From Parasphingorhabdus litoris DSM 22379 (GTDB lineage: Bacteria > Pseudomonadota > Alphaproteobacteria > Sphingomonadales > Sphingomonadaceae): a stretch of DNA of 64,000 bases. The notes beneath the pieces were generated by a model that worked only from the letters and a program-made list of their open reading frames with translations, was not told the origin of the DNA and searched no databases. The DNA lies in NCBI RefSeq assembly GCF_020906275.1, contig NZ_CP086727.1, positions 434,001 through 498,000 of the forward strand, given 5' to 3'. Made by a program: the position numbers and the translations under genes. Shown one piece after another: positions 51,940 to 59,482 of the stretch (positions are counted from its first letter, which is position 1; each line of letters opens with the position of its first letter).

Positions 51940-52842
51940 ATGACACATGCCTTGCAACATGGCTCGATATTGGGCGGGGTGTCCGCAGTGCCCGATCTTG
52001 AGGCGGCGCTGAAAGATTATCGTGATGTGCTTGGCATGCAGGTTGTGGAAAGCGGGCCGCTGAACGATGATCTGGCGCAAGGCTGGAACTGTCCGGGTAG
52101 TGCGGGTGCACCCATGGCGGTGTTGCAGCCGACCAGCGGCGCTGATTGTTTTATCCGTCTGGTCGAACAGCCCGATCATCCGGATTTCAAGCCGACGACT
52201 ACCTATGGCTGGGCGGCCTATGAACTGACGGTTGAGGATGTCTTCGGCTGGCCGGACCGGCTGAAAGGCAGCGGCTTTGATATTATTGGACCGCCGAAAG
52301 AGCTGGAAGGTCTGCCCTTTTTCGTGCCGATGCAGGTGCTCGGAACCGGGCGCGAAATGATCTATCTCAATGAGGTAAGGGAAAATACACCATCCTCGGA
52401 TCTTCCCAAGGCCCGGTCGCTGACTGACCATATTTTTATTGTGATATTGGCGACACCGAATCGTGCGGGAACGGTGGACTGGTATCGTGACCAGCTGCAT
52501 CTGACCGTCGGAGATACCTATACGTTGGAATACAGCATGATCAATCAGGCGTTCGGAAAGCCGGCAGGCACGGTGTCGGATCTGACCATGGTCCAGAATG
52601 GCCGGTTACCGATTGTCGAGGTGGATGATTATCCGGAAGAGGCAGAGCAGCGGCCAAGACATGACGGCATGTTGCCGCCAGGAAATGCGCTGGTAACACT
52701 GGCGGTTGATGATCTGGATGCGATCACAATTGACTGGATTATGCCGCCACAGGTGCGGACAGGTTCGGTTTATCGGGATCGCCGAACCGCTACGGTACTT
52801 GGCCCGGCTGGGGAATTGCTGGAATTGATTGAGATCGGTTAA
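51940..52842 (+). CDS. Two-domain VOC-family (glyoxalase/dioxygenase fold) protein
   Basis: A 300-residue protein with two vicinal-oxygen-chelate-type halves: residues about 8-140 (GSILGGVSAVPDLEAALKDY ... YLNEVRE) and about 160-298 (LTDHIFIVILATPNR ... GELLELIEIG). The start at 51940 follows directly the crotonase-like stop; the frame above it is inside that gene. A complete His/Glu metal triad is not obvious, so a binding or isomerase role is as likely as dioxygenase. Last gene of the ten-gene operon from 43666, ending 15 bases from the convergent AhpD-like gene. Confidence 0.83.
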   Translation: MTHALQHGSILGGVSAVPDLEAALKDYRDVLGMQVVESGPLNDDLAQGWNCPGSAGAPMAVLQPTSGADCFIRLVEQPDHPDFKPTTTYGWAAYELTVEDVFGWPDRLKGSGFDIIGPPKELEGLPFFVPMQVLGTGREMIYLNEVRENTPSSDLPKARSLTDHIFIVILATPNRAGTVDWYRDQLHLTVGDTYTLEYSMINQAFGKPAGTVSDLTMVQNGRLPIVEVDDYPEEAEQRPRHDGMLPPGNALVTLAVDDLDAITIDWIMPPQVRTGSVYRDRRTATVLGPAGELLELIEIG

Positions 52843-52857
52843 GTCGTCCCTGACCTT

Positions 52858-53451
52858 TTAGCGGCGATGCTGCCCCGCCTGCCATTGATCAGGCGAATAG
52901 AGCGTGCTCGCAGAATCAAACGGCTTGTCCTCAAGCTCCGTTGCAAGGCTGTCATTCCACCGGTTGAGAAAGCCGAACATGCTGATAACGGCCATAATCT
53001 CGGTTTTCTGGCGTTCGTCGTAATAGGCGTCAAGCGCGGCGAAATGCGCGTCCGTCGCTGCATTGGGCACCTGTCCGGCGGCGAACGCTAGGTCCAGCGC
53101 CGCCCGTTCGGCTTCGCTGAACAGGTCGCTGGACTGATATTCCCAGACCGCTTTCACTTTCTCTTCGTCCACGCCGACATCCCGCGCGCCCAATGTCGTA
53201 TGGGCCTTGCAATATTGGCATCCGGCTGCGGCGCTAACGACCGCTCCGATCAAGCGTTTCAAGCCATTGTCGATGGCGCTTTCCCCATAGATGACGCTGA
53301 CCAGCCCGCGAAATGCGCCGAGCAATTCCGGCCAATGTGCCATGGTCATCACAGAATTGGGGACATAGCCCATCAGATTTTCGGAAAATTTGAGAGCAGC
53401 CTGTGTCTCGTCCGGCAGTTCGTCGATGGTCAGCGGCGTGATGCGCGTCAT
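52858..53451 (-). CDS. Carboxymuconolactone decarboxylase / AhpD-family protein
   Basis: A 197-residue AhpD-fold protein with the redox motif GCQYCKAHTTLGA (Cys78, Cys81, His84) and a helical tail FSEAERAALDLAFAAGQVPN. Such proteins act as alkylhydroperoxide reductases, thiol-disulfide enzymes or decarboxylases. It is the last of eight genes in the leftward operon starting at 58258; a 29-base gap separates it from the YciI-like gene. A role in coping with peroxides from flavin oxidases would fit but is unproven. Confidence 0.88.
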   Translation of the reverse strand: MTRITPLTIDELPDETQAALKFSENLMGYVPNSVMTMAHWPELLGAFRGLVSVIYGESAIDNGLKRLIGAVVSAAAGCQYCKAHTTLGARDVGVDEEKVKAVWEYQSSDLFSEAERAALDLAFAAGQVPNAATDAHFAALDAYYDERQKTEIMAVISMFGFLNRWNDSLATELEDKPFDSASTLYSPDQWQAGQHRR

Positions 53452-53480
53452 TTTCTGCTCTCCTCAGCGAATATGAAAAC

Positions 53481-53783
53481 CTACCATATCTTGCCGCCAA
53501 TCCAGTCACCAGCGGCAGCGGTAAATTCATTTATGCGGATATCGGCCCAGATGTCGGCATGAAAATAGGGATCGGCTTCGAGCTGCGCGCGAGCATCTTC
53601 GGCCGTCTCGGCTTTGACGATCAACAGCGATCCAATCGTATCGCCTTGCGCATTTTTAAAGGGTCCGGCGACAAACAGATTGTCGATCGTCTTCTCGATA
53701 TGGGCAAAATGCGCGCCGCGTGCGTCGAGACGTTTCTGTTCGGTGTCCGGTTTGTCAGTGCAATAGATGGTAAAGGCTTTCAT
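53481..53783 (-). CDS. YciI-like protein
   Basis: A 100-residue protein of the YCII family (dimeric ferredoxin-like fold). It shows FTIYCTDKPDTEQKRLDARGAHFAHIE with a conserved His near residue 25, and LEADPYFHADIWADIRI. Relatives include the 5-chloro-2-hydroxyhydroquinone dehydrochlorinase TftG, suggesting a lyase role on ring compounds. The ATG overlaps the stop of the alpha/beta-hydrolase-like gene (53780-53783). Confidence 0.85.
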   Translation of the reverse strand: MKAFTIYCTDKPDTEQKRLDARGAHFAHIEKTIDNLFVAGPFKNAQGDTIGSLLIVKAETAEDARAQLEADPYFHADIWADIRINEFTAAAGDWIGGKIW

Positions 53784-54586
53784 GATGATGTCCTATCCAG
53801 AAATTTCAGGATTTCAGCTGCCGTTATTTCTGCCGCTTCGTCAAGGACAGCGCGTTTGATATCCAGCCGCTCGACCAATGTGGCGGTCGGCATGATCTCG
53901 GCCGCATGGCGGGTAGCGTTCAGCAAGCCCGACTGCGAGGCCAGTATCAGTGTGTCGTGCCTTACCGCAGGTAATCTTGCGTCGACATCATAGCTGAATG
54001 CCGCATGGAAAGCCTTGTTCATCAGTCGTCCGGGGCGCAATTGCTCGGTGAACATTTCAAAGCTGCGCTCCAGCGTCTGGCTTTCGATGCGTTTGGTCAT
54101 CCCGCGTTCCCACGGCCCTTCAAGGCAGGCGAGATCGGGTGTGATTTCGAATGTCTTGGCGCTTGCGGCTCGGAACTTGGCGCTTGTTTCGGCATCAAAG
54201 GCTGGCACGTCTACCAACGCCAGCAGTCGGACTTTTTCGGGCGCAGTCAGCGCCATTTCGGCTGCTACGAGATTGCCGGTGTGAAAGCCCATCAGGTCGA
54301 CCGGTCCGCTGCCCGACTGGTGATCGACTACTTCCATCATCGCCGCGGCATATTCCTCTATGGTCGGTTCCTCTTTGAAAGGATCCGAGCCACCATGACC
54401 GGGATAATCCGGCGCAAAGATGCGGCGACCTTCCGCCAAATGCGGCATGATGGTGGTAAAGGCGAGGCCGCTAAACGGTGCTGGGTGCAGGCAATAAAGG
54501 TCTGGCTTCGTAGGAGGTCCTTCCGGCGCCAGCATCCGCCAGTGCACCTGACCATATGGCCCGTCGCTATAGCCTTTGCGGATCAT
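53780..54586 (-). CDS. Alpha/beta-hydrolase-fold protein with His at the nucleophile position
   Basis: A 268-residue single-domain protein. It has GPYGQVHWRM, LHPAPFSG in the oxyanion loop, FAPDYPGHGGSDPF and the elbow LMGFHTGNLVAAE, where His102 takes the place of the usual Ser. A C-terminal catalytic His before the last helix is not seen. The same G(F/Y)H(S/T)G elbow and HPxPxS loop occur at 59469-60449, and the elbow at 16903-18282. Its chemistry must differ from standard esterases. It lies between the MFS and YciI-like genes with four-base overlaps. Confidence 0.82.
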   Translation of the reverse strand: MIRKGYSDGPYGQVHWRMLAPEGPPTKPDLYCLHPAPFSGLAFTTIMPHLAEGRRIFAPDYPGHGGSDPFKEEPTIEEYAAAMMEVVDHQSGSGPVDLMGFHTGNLVAAEMALTAPEKVRLLALVDVPAFDAETSAKFRAASAKTFEITPDLACLEGPWERGMTKRIESQTLERSFEMFTEQLRPGRLMNKAFHAAFSYDVDARLPAVRHDTLILASQSGLLNATRHAAEIMPTATLVERLDIKRAVLDEAAEITAAEILKFLDRTSS

Positions 54587-55926
54587 TCGCTTGCAGCGCC
54601 CAACCGCACCATCTGCTCGCGATAGAGCCGGCGCGTCAAAGGCATCATCAAAAACGGTACGAGGCCGAAGATCAGGGGAACCGCAGCGACTGCATAGCGG
54701 AGATTATCTTCGCCAAAAACGCTGCTCGACAATTCACCGACCGCGATTGGCCCCAGTGACCCGAACCAGCTGATCGCCAAATAATAGAGCGCAACGACTT
54801 GACCGCGGATTTGCGCTGGTGTGATGACTAGCAAGGATGTGACACCGATAGCCGAGACAATTCCGATACCGACCGTGTTGATGCACAATATTGCAAAGGC
54901 CAGTTCCGCGCTGGGCATGAACAGGGGAATGGCGGCGGTCGGGACCATGATGAAAAAGCCGATATAAAGGATACGCAAGGATGCATCCTGTACGCCCTTT
55001 TTCGTCCACCAGTCGGAAATCGTGCCCATGATCATCATGTTGGCCGGGCCAATAATCAGCAGCGCAACACCGTTGACGAACGCATATTTCTGCGCCGACC
55101 ATCCCCAGGTCCGTTCAAAGGTCGGTGCCAGGAAACCCTGACTGTAGGCGATGGTCGTCATGGTGCAGATGATTAGCACGAAGCCGATATAGAGCGTCTT
55201 GTTACGCCAGATATATTTCAGCGCATCGAAAAATCCGCTGCCGCTGATCACATCTTCTGAGGCCGCGACCGGACGCCGCGCCGGTTCTTTCATGAAGAGG
55301 AAGAAGAGCGCAAAAACCATCCCGGGAAGGCCCACGATTATAAGCGTGAACCGCCATGGCGATAACTCACCGAAAAAGGGAAGGGACTGACTGCCGCTCG
55401 CTGCAGTCCAGGCGATGATCGCGCCGCTCAACAGGGAGGCCAAGCCTGCACCAATGGGAAGAGCGGAAGAATAGAAGGCGATCGGTTTGCCCCGTTTCTC
55501 GGTCGGGAAACTGTCGCCAATCATGGAAAATGTCGCGGGGCTAAGCGTCGCTTCACCGACGCCTACACCCATGCGTGCGGCGAACAGTTGAAAGAAATTT
55601 TTGGCCATGCCGGTCGCGACGGTCGCCGCAGACCATAAGGCAACCCCGATCGACACAATCCAGATCCGCTTGCCGCGATCAATCAGCCAGCCCATGAAGA
55701 TGCCGACAAAGCCATAGACCAATGTGAATGCGCTGAGCAGCCAACCGATTTGACGGTCGGACAGATCAAATTCCGCCTTGATCGGTTCGATCAAAAGACC
55801 AAGAATATAGCGATCCACAAAACTGAAAATATAGGCAATGGTCAGCATGACGACCAGAAACCAACCCGCCGCGGCGCTGGGATACGGCTTGGCTGGAGCA
55901 GTGGCTGCGTCTGTCTGGCTTGCCAT
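54583..55926 (-). CDS. Major facilitator superfamily transporter 2 (Spinster-like)
   Basis: A 447-residue permease with twelve hydrophobic helices. The N-terminal FSFVDRYILGLLIEPIKAEF and GWLIDRGKRIWIVSIG motif, plus GVGVGEATLSPATFSMIGD, are typical of Spinster-like MFS proteins frequent in sphingomonads. It likely moves a carboxylate or organic intermediate through the inner membrane. It overlaps the VOC gene upstream (TAATG) and the hydrolase-like gene downstream. Confidence 0.92.
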   Translation of the reverse strand: MASQTDAATAPAKPYPSAAAGWFLVVMLTIAYIFSFVDRYILGLLIEPIKAEFDLSDRQIGWLLSAFTLVYGFVGIFMGWLIDRGKRIWIVSIGVALWSAATVATGMAKNFFQLFAARMGVGVGEATLSPATFSMIGDSFPTEKRGKPIAFYSSALPIGAGLASLLSGAIIAWTAASGSQSLPFFGELSPWRFTLIIVGLPGMVFALFFLFMKEPARRPVAASEDVISGSGFFDALKYIWRNKTLYIGFVLIICTMTTIAYSQGFLAPTFERTWGWSAQKYAFVNGVALLIIGPANMMIMGTISDWWTKKGVQDASLRILYIGFFIMVPTAAIPLFMPSAELAFAILCINTVGIGIVSAIGVTSLLVITPAQIRGQVVALYYLAISWFGSLGPIAVGELSSSVFGEDNLRYAVAAVPLIFGLVPFLMMPLTRRLYREQMVRLGAASE

Positions 55927-56384
55927 TATTCAGCGTCCGGAATGAGATAGATGACCACAAGATTATCATCAAAATCGACAATGCCGATTTCGCGCCCGAT
56001 CCGCCCGTCATGGGTTTCAAGCCGTCCTTCTTCATAGACCTGCAGGCCCAGTTTTCGGGCGCCTTCCATTACAGCGTCGGGATCAGCGACATCCAGAACG
56101 ATGGCTCCGCGCCGAGGATGTGGCACTGGGTCCAGAGGGACATTCTTAACCTCTGACAAGGCCATGACGCGTGGCTGGCCGGGTAGTGAAAGGATTGAAA
56201 AACCAATTTCCGCCTCTTTCGGGATTTCAAACACCGGGAAAGAATAGCTGTCGGGATTATGACCCTTGCGAAAAGTTTCTTCGAAACCCAACACATCGCG
56301 ATAGAAGGTCAGCGACCGGTCGATATCGGCCACGACAAAATTGCCGCGCTGAAACCGCGTTTGTTGTTTTTCACCCACAATCAA
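55926..56384 (-). CDS. VOC-family (glyoxalase-like) protein
   Basis: A 152-residue protein with the VOC pattern: RGNFVVADIDRSLTFYRDVLGFEETF at the N-terminus, then ISILSLPGQPRVMALSEVK, and GREIGIVDFDDNLVVIYLIPD at the end. As a single-module VOC protein it should dimerise. Metal ligands cannot be assigned securely. It lies six bases from the MDR oxidoreductase gene and shares a base with the MFS start, so it is in the same operon. Isomerase, lyase or dioxygenase roles are all possible. Confidence 0.85.
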   Translation of the reverse strand: MIVGEKQQTRFQRGNFVVADIDRSLTFYRDVLGFEETFRKGHNPDSYSFPVFEIPKEAEIGFSILSLPGQPRVMALSEVKNVPLDPVPHPRRGAIVLDVADPDAVMEGARKLGLQVYEEGRLETHDGRIGREIGIVDFDDNLVVIYLIPDAE

Positions 56385-56390
56385 TCTCCC

Positions 56391-57485
56391 TCAATTCCAC
56401 GTCTCTGGCTCACCGCGAACCGAACAGCATTGCACGCCGACGTTCTGACCGTAATACAGATTGGCCAGTGCACGGGGCATATGCTGAAAACCCTGTTCGA
56501 CATCCTGTACGGGCTTCAGCTTGCCGTCATGTATCCATCCTGCCAGATCATCCATCACTGCATCCCAGCGGTCCAGATGATTATAGACAAAAAAGCCCTG
56601 CATCCGTGTTTCGGTGGCGCGCAGCCGGGTGTAGTTGGACAGTTTGAAGGGCTCTTCCTTTGTATATTCGCTGATCGATCCACACAGCACGACCCGGCTG
56701 TGCAGACGCAGTCGTTCAAGACAGGCCTCCAGCGTTTCACCGCCGACATTATCGAAATAGAGGTCAATGCCATCGGGTCGTAATTCATCGAGCCGCGCTT
56801 CGATATTCTCCGATTTATAGTCAATCGCATGGGAGCAGCCATGATCGAGAATGAACCCACATTTTTCCGCTCCGCCCGCCATACCGATCACATCACAGCC
56901 GACCACATTGGCCGCCATCTGGCTGACCATTGACCCGACACCACCGGCGGCTCCGGACAGCACCATGCGGTCGCCTTCCTTGGGATCGCCGCAGGCAAAG
57001 AGCCCGGCATGAGCCGAGAGGCCCGTCATACCCAACACTCCGGAACCGAGAGCCGCGGACAAGCCGTTGGGCGGCATCCGGAAAAATTTCTCTTGCGGCG
57101 TCATTTTGGAGACCTTGTAGGTCTGCCAGCCCATTTGGCCTTGTACCATTTCACCCTCGCGCCAGTCGGGGTGGCGGGACTTGACGATTTGCGCAACCCC
57201 GCGGCCATGGATCACATCACCGGGTTCCAGCACCCGCTCTCCGGCGGCTCCCGTGCCCTGCATGTAGAAACGCATGACCGGAGCGAGGCCCAGATAATGG
57301 GTTTTTAGCAGCACTTCCCCTTCACCCGGTTCGGGAATGTCGGTGACCGCCCATTCAAAATCCGTAGGCACGACATTGCCAACCGGCCGAGCCGCTACGC
57401 GCCATTGGTAATTGGCGTCATCGTCAATCTGCTTGCCCGCGGACAAGGCAACAAAATCGGAAAGAGAAGAACCGGCGGCGGTCAC
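56391..57485 (-). CDS. NADP-dependent MDR oxidoreductase (alkenal/prostaglandin reductase-like)
   Basis: A 364-residue zinc-free medium-chain reductase of the leukotriene B4 12-hydroxydehydrogenase type. It shows HYLGLAPVMRFYMQG, HGRGVAQIVKSRHPDW, the nucleotide loop SGAAGGVGSMVSQMAA and YFDNVGGETLEACL. The start is a GTG directly after the TGA of the VOC gene; no ATG is available near the conserved part. It would reduce a conjugated C=C bond with NADPH, for example of an unsaturated cyclic ketone or imide-derived intermediate. Confidence 0.9.
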   Translation of the reverse strand: MTAAGSSLSDFVALSAGKQIDDDANYQWRVAARPVGNVVPTDFEWAVTDIPEPGEGEVLLKTHYLGLAPVMRFYMQGTGAAGERVLEPGDVIHGRGVAQIVKSRHPDWREGEMVQGQMGWQTYKVSKMTPQEKFFRMPPNGLSAALGSGVLGMTGLSAHAGLFACGDPKEGDRMVLSGAAGGVGSMVSQMAANVVGCDVIGMAGGAEKCGFILDHGCSHAIDYKSENIEARLDELRPDGIDLYFDNVGGETLEACLERLRLHSRVVLCGSISEYTKEEPFKLSNYTRLRATETRMQGFFVYNHLDRWDAVMDDLAGWIHDGKLKPVQDVEQGFQHMPRALANLYYGQNVGVQCCSVRGEPETWN

Positions 57486-57959
57486 TCAGTCGTGAACCTT
57501 CACGACCTGATTTACTTCAAAGAAATAGCCGTCCAGATCCCAGAACGAGCAGCCGATCATATCCTTTTGCTTGCCATCAGCGCCGGTAACGCTCCATTCG
57601 CGTGGTTCGCTATGGATGGTTGAACCAAGCGCGCGGGCCCGTTCTACGGCGCCTTTGGCGTCCTCTGATGCGACAACAAAAACCGGCGCGCCGAATTTGA
57701 TTTCGGTTGGCAGTTCCTCCGGTGCATCCTGTTTGGGATCGAGCCATTCAAGCAGGCCGATCATGCCGATCATATCATGCTCACATTTCAAGATGATCAG
57801 CCGGGTCTTGTCACCCTTTTTCCCGGCAGCCAATTGTGTTCCGGATAGCGTAAAAGGCGTATCCATCCATTTGGTCATCCCAAAAACAGTTTCATACCAA
57901 TTGGATGCTGCGTCGCCGTCACGAACCATCAATGTCGTGCGTTTGATAATGTCGGTCAT
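57486..57959 (-). CDS. VOC-family (glyoxalase-like) protein
   Basis: A 157-residue VOC protein: IIKRTTLMVRDGDAASNWYETVFG at the start, LIILKCEHDMIGMIGLLEW in the middle and SFWDLDGYFFEVNQV at the end, with Glu in the last strand as a usual metal ligand. The start at 57959 overlaps the DUF1330 stop (ATGA) and is preferred to 57995, which lies within the preceding gene. Role on a ring-opening or isomerisation step is possible; no substrate can be named. Confidence 0.86.
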   Translation of the reverse strand: MTDIIKRTTLMVRDGDAASNWYETVFGMTKWMDTPFTLSGTQLAAGKKGDKTRLIILKCEHDMIGMIGLLEWLDPKQDAPEELPTEIKFGAPVFVVASEDAKGAVERARALGSTIHSEPREWSVTGADGKQKDMIGCSFWDLDGYFFEVNQVVKVHD

Positions 57960-58258
57960 GCGATTTTGGGGCTTTCTATTACAAGGACCTGACAATCAGC
58001 GATATCAGCGCGCAACTTCTTGGCTTCCTGATATTCCGGGCTGTTCCAGAATTTGTGCACGGCCGCTTTATCCGGCCATTCCGAAATGACCATGGACGCG
58101 CCATCGCCAAAATCGCCTTCCAGTAGCTCTGCTCCGGGGCCGCGCAAAACGTATCGTCCGCCGAATTTCTCGACCAGAGCACCGGCTGCAGCGCCATAGC
58201 CCTGGATGAATTTGTCGCGATCCGAAATTTTCGCGGTAACGATCATATAGGCAGGCAT
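57956..58258 (-). CDS. DUF1330-family protein
   Basis: A 100-residue ferredoxin-fold protein with the DUF1330 pattern: AYMIVTAKISDRDKFIQGYG, GGRYVLRGPGAELLEGDF and SEWPDKAAVHKFWNSPEYQ. The start at 58258 (MPAYM) is preferred, as the longer frame reads into the operator. It is the first gene of the eight-gene leftward operon down to 52858, with operator site 8 22 bases upstream. Family function unknown. Confidence 0.88.
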   Translation of the reverse strand: MPAYMIVTAKISDRDKFIQGYGAAAGALVEKFGGRYVLRGPGAELLEGDFGDGASMVISEWPDKAAVHKFWNSPEYQEAKKLRADIADCQVLVIESPKIA

Positions 58259-58279
58259 GGGTGAATCTTCTCCAAAAAG

Positions 58280-58291
58280 TTGTCCGGACAA
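58280..58291. promoter_or_regulatory. Operator TTGTCCGGACAA (regulon site 8)
   Basis: A perfect 12-base palindrome with AATT on the right side, 22 bases upstream of the DUF1330 start. It lies in the 72-base gap after the stop of the upstream nitrilase-like gene (58331) and can control the eight genes 58258 to 52858. Confidence 0.84.
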
Positions 58292-58330
58292 ATTACGCGA
58301 GGGGCGGCTGATTGCAACCGCTATTTTACA

Positions 58331-59482
58331 CTATTTCGGCCACCTAGCCTTGTCGCGTAAATAACGCCCGGAATCCCGTGTATCCCGCGGTTGATATTCG
58401 GCAAAAAGATTGGGACCGTAGCGCGAACGATATTGCTCGAACACCGGCATAAACAATTCGCTGTGGACGATCGGCTGACGGTTGCGTGCACGGAAATTTG
58501 CGATCGGAATGCGTGCGGAAACCAACGTTTCGAAAGCGGTCTTGGCAATATTCATAACATCGCCATCGGGCGCGTAAACGGCCGACCCACCGCCACCGGC
58601 ATCGGCAAAATAATAAGGGTTCTCTGGAGATGCAGCATTGTTCGCTACGGCGGTATAGACGCCGTTATAGAGGCTCGTTGCCTGCATATCGATGGGGTTG
58701 AAGCCGCCAGTTGCGGTGCGCAAGATGATCTCCGCCCCTTTCATGGCAAAGGCCCGGAAGAGTTCCGGTTCGCGCTGCACCGAGCTGGTCGCAATATTGC
58801 CGATCGGTGTGCGTGTGATGGGGAGTACTGCGTCGGCTCCATACATTTCGACATAACGGTCGAGTACATCATAAATGGTGGTGGTGAACAACTCGAAATC
58901 ACTCCCAAAAAAGCCCTTTATGTTGCGTGCCTTCCAATGTTTGTCGACGACTTCGCCCTTGCCATTCATGATCGTGGTGATGGACAGCAGGCTTTCCGGC
59001 CAGTTCGGATCACGGACATAGGATCCGAAAACCAGCCAGCAGCCATATTCACGCGCTTTGCGGGCAAGCATTTCCGTCTCTTCGCCCGGTATCTCAATAG
59101 CTGCTCGCCGCGCGTCCTGGATATTCCATTTATGATAATAGCCAGTGATTGGGAATTCGTGAAAGAAGATCAGGTCTTTCGGCCCGGAAAAGCCATTTGC
59201 CGCATCGATGAGGTCCATCATGTGCTGCACATTGGCGCGGCGCGTCTGTTTGAGGTTGCTGAGTTCGACAGGCACTACCCGCGCCTGTGCTACGCCCAGC
59301 GATATGGTGTCCTTGACCAGTGGCACAGTTTCGTAACGGCCATCTGGTGTAATGCTGAGTTTGTCCGGCCCGCCTTTGACGGCGGCATGGGCGAAATCAG
59401 TCCAGCTTAATGCAGCTCCAGCGGCAAGACCCGCGCCCGCTGAAAAGAGACTGCGCCGCGAAATGCTATTACTCTCGTCCAT
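58331..59482 (-). CDS. Exported nitrilase-superfamily protein with Ser at the catalytic Cys position, copy 2
   Basis: A 383-residue CN-hydrolase-fold protein with a twin-arginine signal (ISRRSLFSAGAGLAAGAALS). Glu109 (FFHEFPITGY) and a Lys in VVDKHWKARN are kept, but the Cys position, six residues before the Pro of QREPELFR, reads Ser233 (IATSSVQ). The start at 59482 has an aaggaaa Shine-Dalgarno and overlaps the hydrolase-like gene by 14 bases. The second exported nitrilase-like protein with the same Cys-to-Ser change is 27961-29115. Periplasmic location and lost thiol suggest a binding or altered amidase role. Confidence 0.82.
   Translation of the reverse strand: MDESNSISRRSLFSAGAGLAAGAALSWTDFAHAAVKGGPDKLSITPDGRYETVPLVKDTISLGVAQARVVPVELSNLKQTRRANVQHMMDLIDAANGFSGPKDLIFFHEFPITGYYHKWNIQDARRAAIEIPGEETEMLARKAREYGCWLVFGSYVRDPNWPESLLSITTIMNGKGEVVDKHWKARNIKGFFGSDFELFTTTIYDVLDRYVEMYGADAVLPITRTPIGNIATSSVQREPELFRAFAMKGAEIILRTATGGFNPIDMQATSLYNGVYTAVANNAASPENPYYFADAGGGGSAVYAPDGDVMNIAKTAFETLVSARIPIANFRARNRQPIVHSELFMPVFEQYRSRYGPNLFAEYQPRDTRDSGRYLRDKARWPK

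Noticed and set aside
58391..59410. 339-codon plus-strand frame opposite the nitrilase-like gene
   Set aside because: Complement frame of a gene with Tat signal and nitrilase motifs; no motif or Shine-Dalgarno of its own.
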